A stretch of DNA of 7,262 nt, taken from NCBI GenBank assembly GCA_026982275.1, contig JALSHK010000001.1, positions 1-7,262 of the forward strand, given 5' to 3'. Source of the DNA: Paracoccaceae bacterium (GTDB taxonomy: Bacteria > Pseudomonadota > Alphaproteobacteria > Rhodobacterales > Rhodobacteraceae). Shown here one piece after another: positions 6,045 through 7,262 of the stretch; position 1 is the stretch's first letter, and each line of letters begins with the position of its first letter. Both the position numbers and the translations under genes were made by a program. The notes under the pieces were generated by a model. It worked only from the letters and a program-made list of their open reading frames with translations. It searched no databases and was not told the DNA's origin.

Positions 6045-7102
6045 AAATATTTGCTGTTTTGGTATTCGCCTCATTTGCCCAGTTTGCCATTGCTCAGGAT
6101 GTGCCAAAAATCGCTTTTGTATATATTTCTCCGGCAGAAGACCCGATTGGCTGGACCCACGAGCATAATCGCGGCCGAGAAGAGGCTCAGGCCTATTTTG
6201 GCGACCGGATCGAAACCCGGTATTTTGAAAACGTACCCGAGGGCGAGGCCGGGATCGAGGTGTTGCGGCAAATCGCGGCGGACGGTTTTGATCTGATCTT
6301 CACTACATCTTTTGGCTATATGAACCCGTCGATTACGCTGGCATTCGAAAACCCGGATTTGCGGATCGAACATGCCACGGGTTTTGTGCGCGCCAATAAT
6401 CTGTCCACCTATAATATCCGCTTTTATGAAGGGCGTGTATCACAGGGAATCATTGCTGGACAGATGACAAAAACCAACAAGGTAGGCTATATCGCCTCCT
6501 TTCCGATCCCCGAGGTTATCCGGGGCATCAATTCCGCATTTCTGGCGGCGCGCTCGGTTAATCCCGATATCGAATTTGAAATCGTCTGGCTGAATTCATG
6601 GTATAATCCCGAAGGCGAAGAAGCCGCGGCGCGGCAGCTCATTGCCAACGGAGCCGATATCCTGATGCAGCATACCGATACCGCCGAGCCGATGAAAGTG
6701 GCCGAGGAATTAGGCGTTTATGCATTTGGACAAGCCTCCGATATGATCGCCTACGGCCCGAATGCACAGCTCTCCGCCTCGGTGAATAATTGGGGTCCTT
6801 ATTATATCAGCCGTATTCAGGCCTTGCTTGACGGAAATTGGGAAACCACGGATACCTGGGGAGGGCTAAGCACGGATATGCTGACCATAGCACCTTTTTC
6901 GGACAATATCCCGCTTCGGGTTCAAGAGCAGGCTGCAGATGCGATTGTGCGTATCCGCACAGGAAAATTACACCCGTTTACCGGCCCTATCCGCCGGCAG
7001 GACGGAACGGGCTGGCTGGCCGCGGGCGAAACCGCCTCGGATTCAGACTTGCTGACCATGGGATTCTTTGTCGAAGGCATTACCGGAATTATTCCGCAAT
7101 AA
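6032..7102 (+). CDS. BMP-family periplasmic solute-binding protein, canonical copy
   Basis: This 356-residue exported protein is a tandem paralog of the preceding gene; more than half of the aligned residues are identical by eye. A signal peptide spans residues 1-21 (cleavage AIA|QDV) with no lipobox. It keeps the typical family signatures: FTTSFGYMNP (90-99), EHATGFVRANNLSTYN, RFYEGR, GQMTKTNKVGYIASFPIPEV, VWLNSWYN, QHTDT (213-217), AFGQASDM, NNWGPYY, DTWGG (Trp276) and LHPFTGPIRRQDG. It is therefore expected to bind a ligand of the usual type for this subfamily, which includes purine nucleosides; the exact ligand cannot be read from sequence. ATG 6032 has GGAGA (6022-6026) at 5-base spacing. 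The in-frame TTG at 6020 is less likely. The AT-rich stretch 5882-5917 (TTACAA, then TTAATA or TTTATA) may hold its promoter. The next exported gene starts 37 bases downstream without a terminator, suggesting an operon. Confidence 0.94.
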   Translation: MQSIKIFAVLVFASFAQFAIAQDVPKIAFVYISPAEDPIGWTHEHNRGREEAQAYFGDRIETRYFENVPEGEAGIEVLRQIAADGFDLIFTTSFGYMNPSITLAFENPDLRIEHATGFVRANNLSTYNIRFYEGRVSQGIIAGQMTKTNKVGYIASFPIPEVIRGINSAFLAARSVNPDIEFEIVWLNSWYNPEGEEAAARQLIANGADILMQHTDTAEPMKVAEELGVYAFGQASDMIAYGPNAQLSASVNNWGPYYISRIQALLDGNWETTDTWGGLSTDMLTIAPFSDNIPLRVQEQAADAIVRIRTGKLHPFTGPIRRQDGTGWLAAGETASDSDLLTMGFFVEGITGIIPQ

Positions 7103-7139
7103 TCCTTGAGACCAGAGTAATATACGGAACGAGAGTAGT

Positions 7140-7262
7140 ATGAAAAAGTTTTTAGATATCTTGAGATTGGGCGTTGTCGCTATCGGTTTCATCACCGCAG
7201 GCACCGCATTTGCGCAAGACAACACAGTAACCCTTCGATCTCTCGACCAGAATTTCGAAGCC
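7140..7262 (+). CDS. Exported protein of unknown type, 5' part only
   Basis: ATG 7140 opens a frame that stays open for 41 codons to the window edge. It begins MKKFLDILRLGVVAIGF, a classic signal peptide with a basic start and hydrophobic core, and has a likely signal-peptidase I site after AFA (residue 25, AFA|QDN). The first mature residues, QDNTVTLRSLDQNFEA, faintly recall the start of Rhodobacterales exported phosphate-binding/OmpA-type proteins, but too little is visible to assign a family. A purine-rich GGAACGAGAG (7126-7135) precedes the start. The 37-base gap and absence of a terminator suggest co-transcription with the BMP gene before it. Confidence 0.8.
   Translation, partial: MKKFLDILRLGVVAIGFITAGTAFAQDNTVTLRSLDQNFEA

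Overview
This window reads as chromosomal DNA of an alphaproteobacterium, most likely of the Rhodobacterales/roseobacter type. That placement is an inference from recognised protein style: the soluble PhoR-like kinase core, the N-terminal lead-in of the UvrD helicase, and the exported BMP-family proteins. No rRNA marker is present. All convincing genes lie on the + strand. There is no sign of a phage, transposon, CRISPR array, tRNA or rRNA.

Layout. Positions 1-400 hold no convincing protein gene. This AT-richer stretch ends in a stem-loop (237-275), an imperfect inverted repeat (283-314) and a short terminator-like hairpin (313-330), followed by a possible promoter at 366-393. Positions 401-2218 encode the most unusual object here: one continuous protein that joins a complete but catalytically altered TruA-type tRNA pseudouridine synthase domain to a PAS-like segment and a PhoR-type histidine kinase. 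The TruA catalytic aspartate is replaced by glutamate and the surrounding GRTD signature is lost, so the domain looks like a pseudoenzyme used as a sensor. Positions 2288-4618 encode a complete UvrD/PcrA helicase with all SF1 motifs and the C-terminal RNA-polymerase-binding Tudor-like domain. A clear intrinsic terminator (4635-4657) closes this first block.

The second block holds two tandem paralogous periplasmic BMP-family (PnrA/Med-like) solute-binding proteins (4792-5880 and 6032-7102). They are followed closely by the start of a third exported protein that runs off the window (7140-7262). The second BMP copy keeps the family's usual ligand-pocket signatures, while the first has lost several of them, which suggests a changed ligand or role. 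The ABC ATPase and permease genes that normally accompany such binding proteins are not in the window. Both BMP genes are preceded by short open frames arranged as possible translational-coupling leaders, and the first has its ribosome binding site inside a predicted small hairpin.

Working together: the kinase fusion and the helicase may share a transcript (69-base gap, no terminator). The BMP pair and the third exported gene form a separate envelope/transport group. The sequence shows no functional tie between the two blocks.
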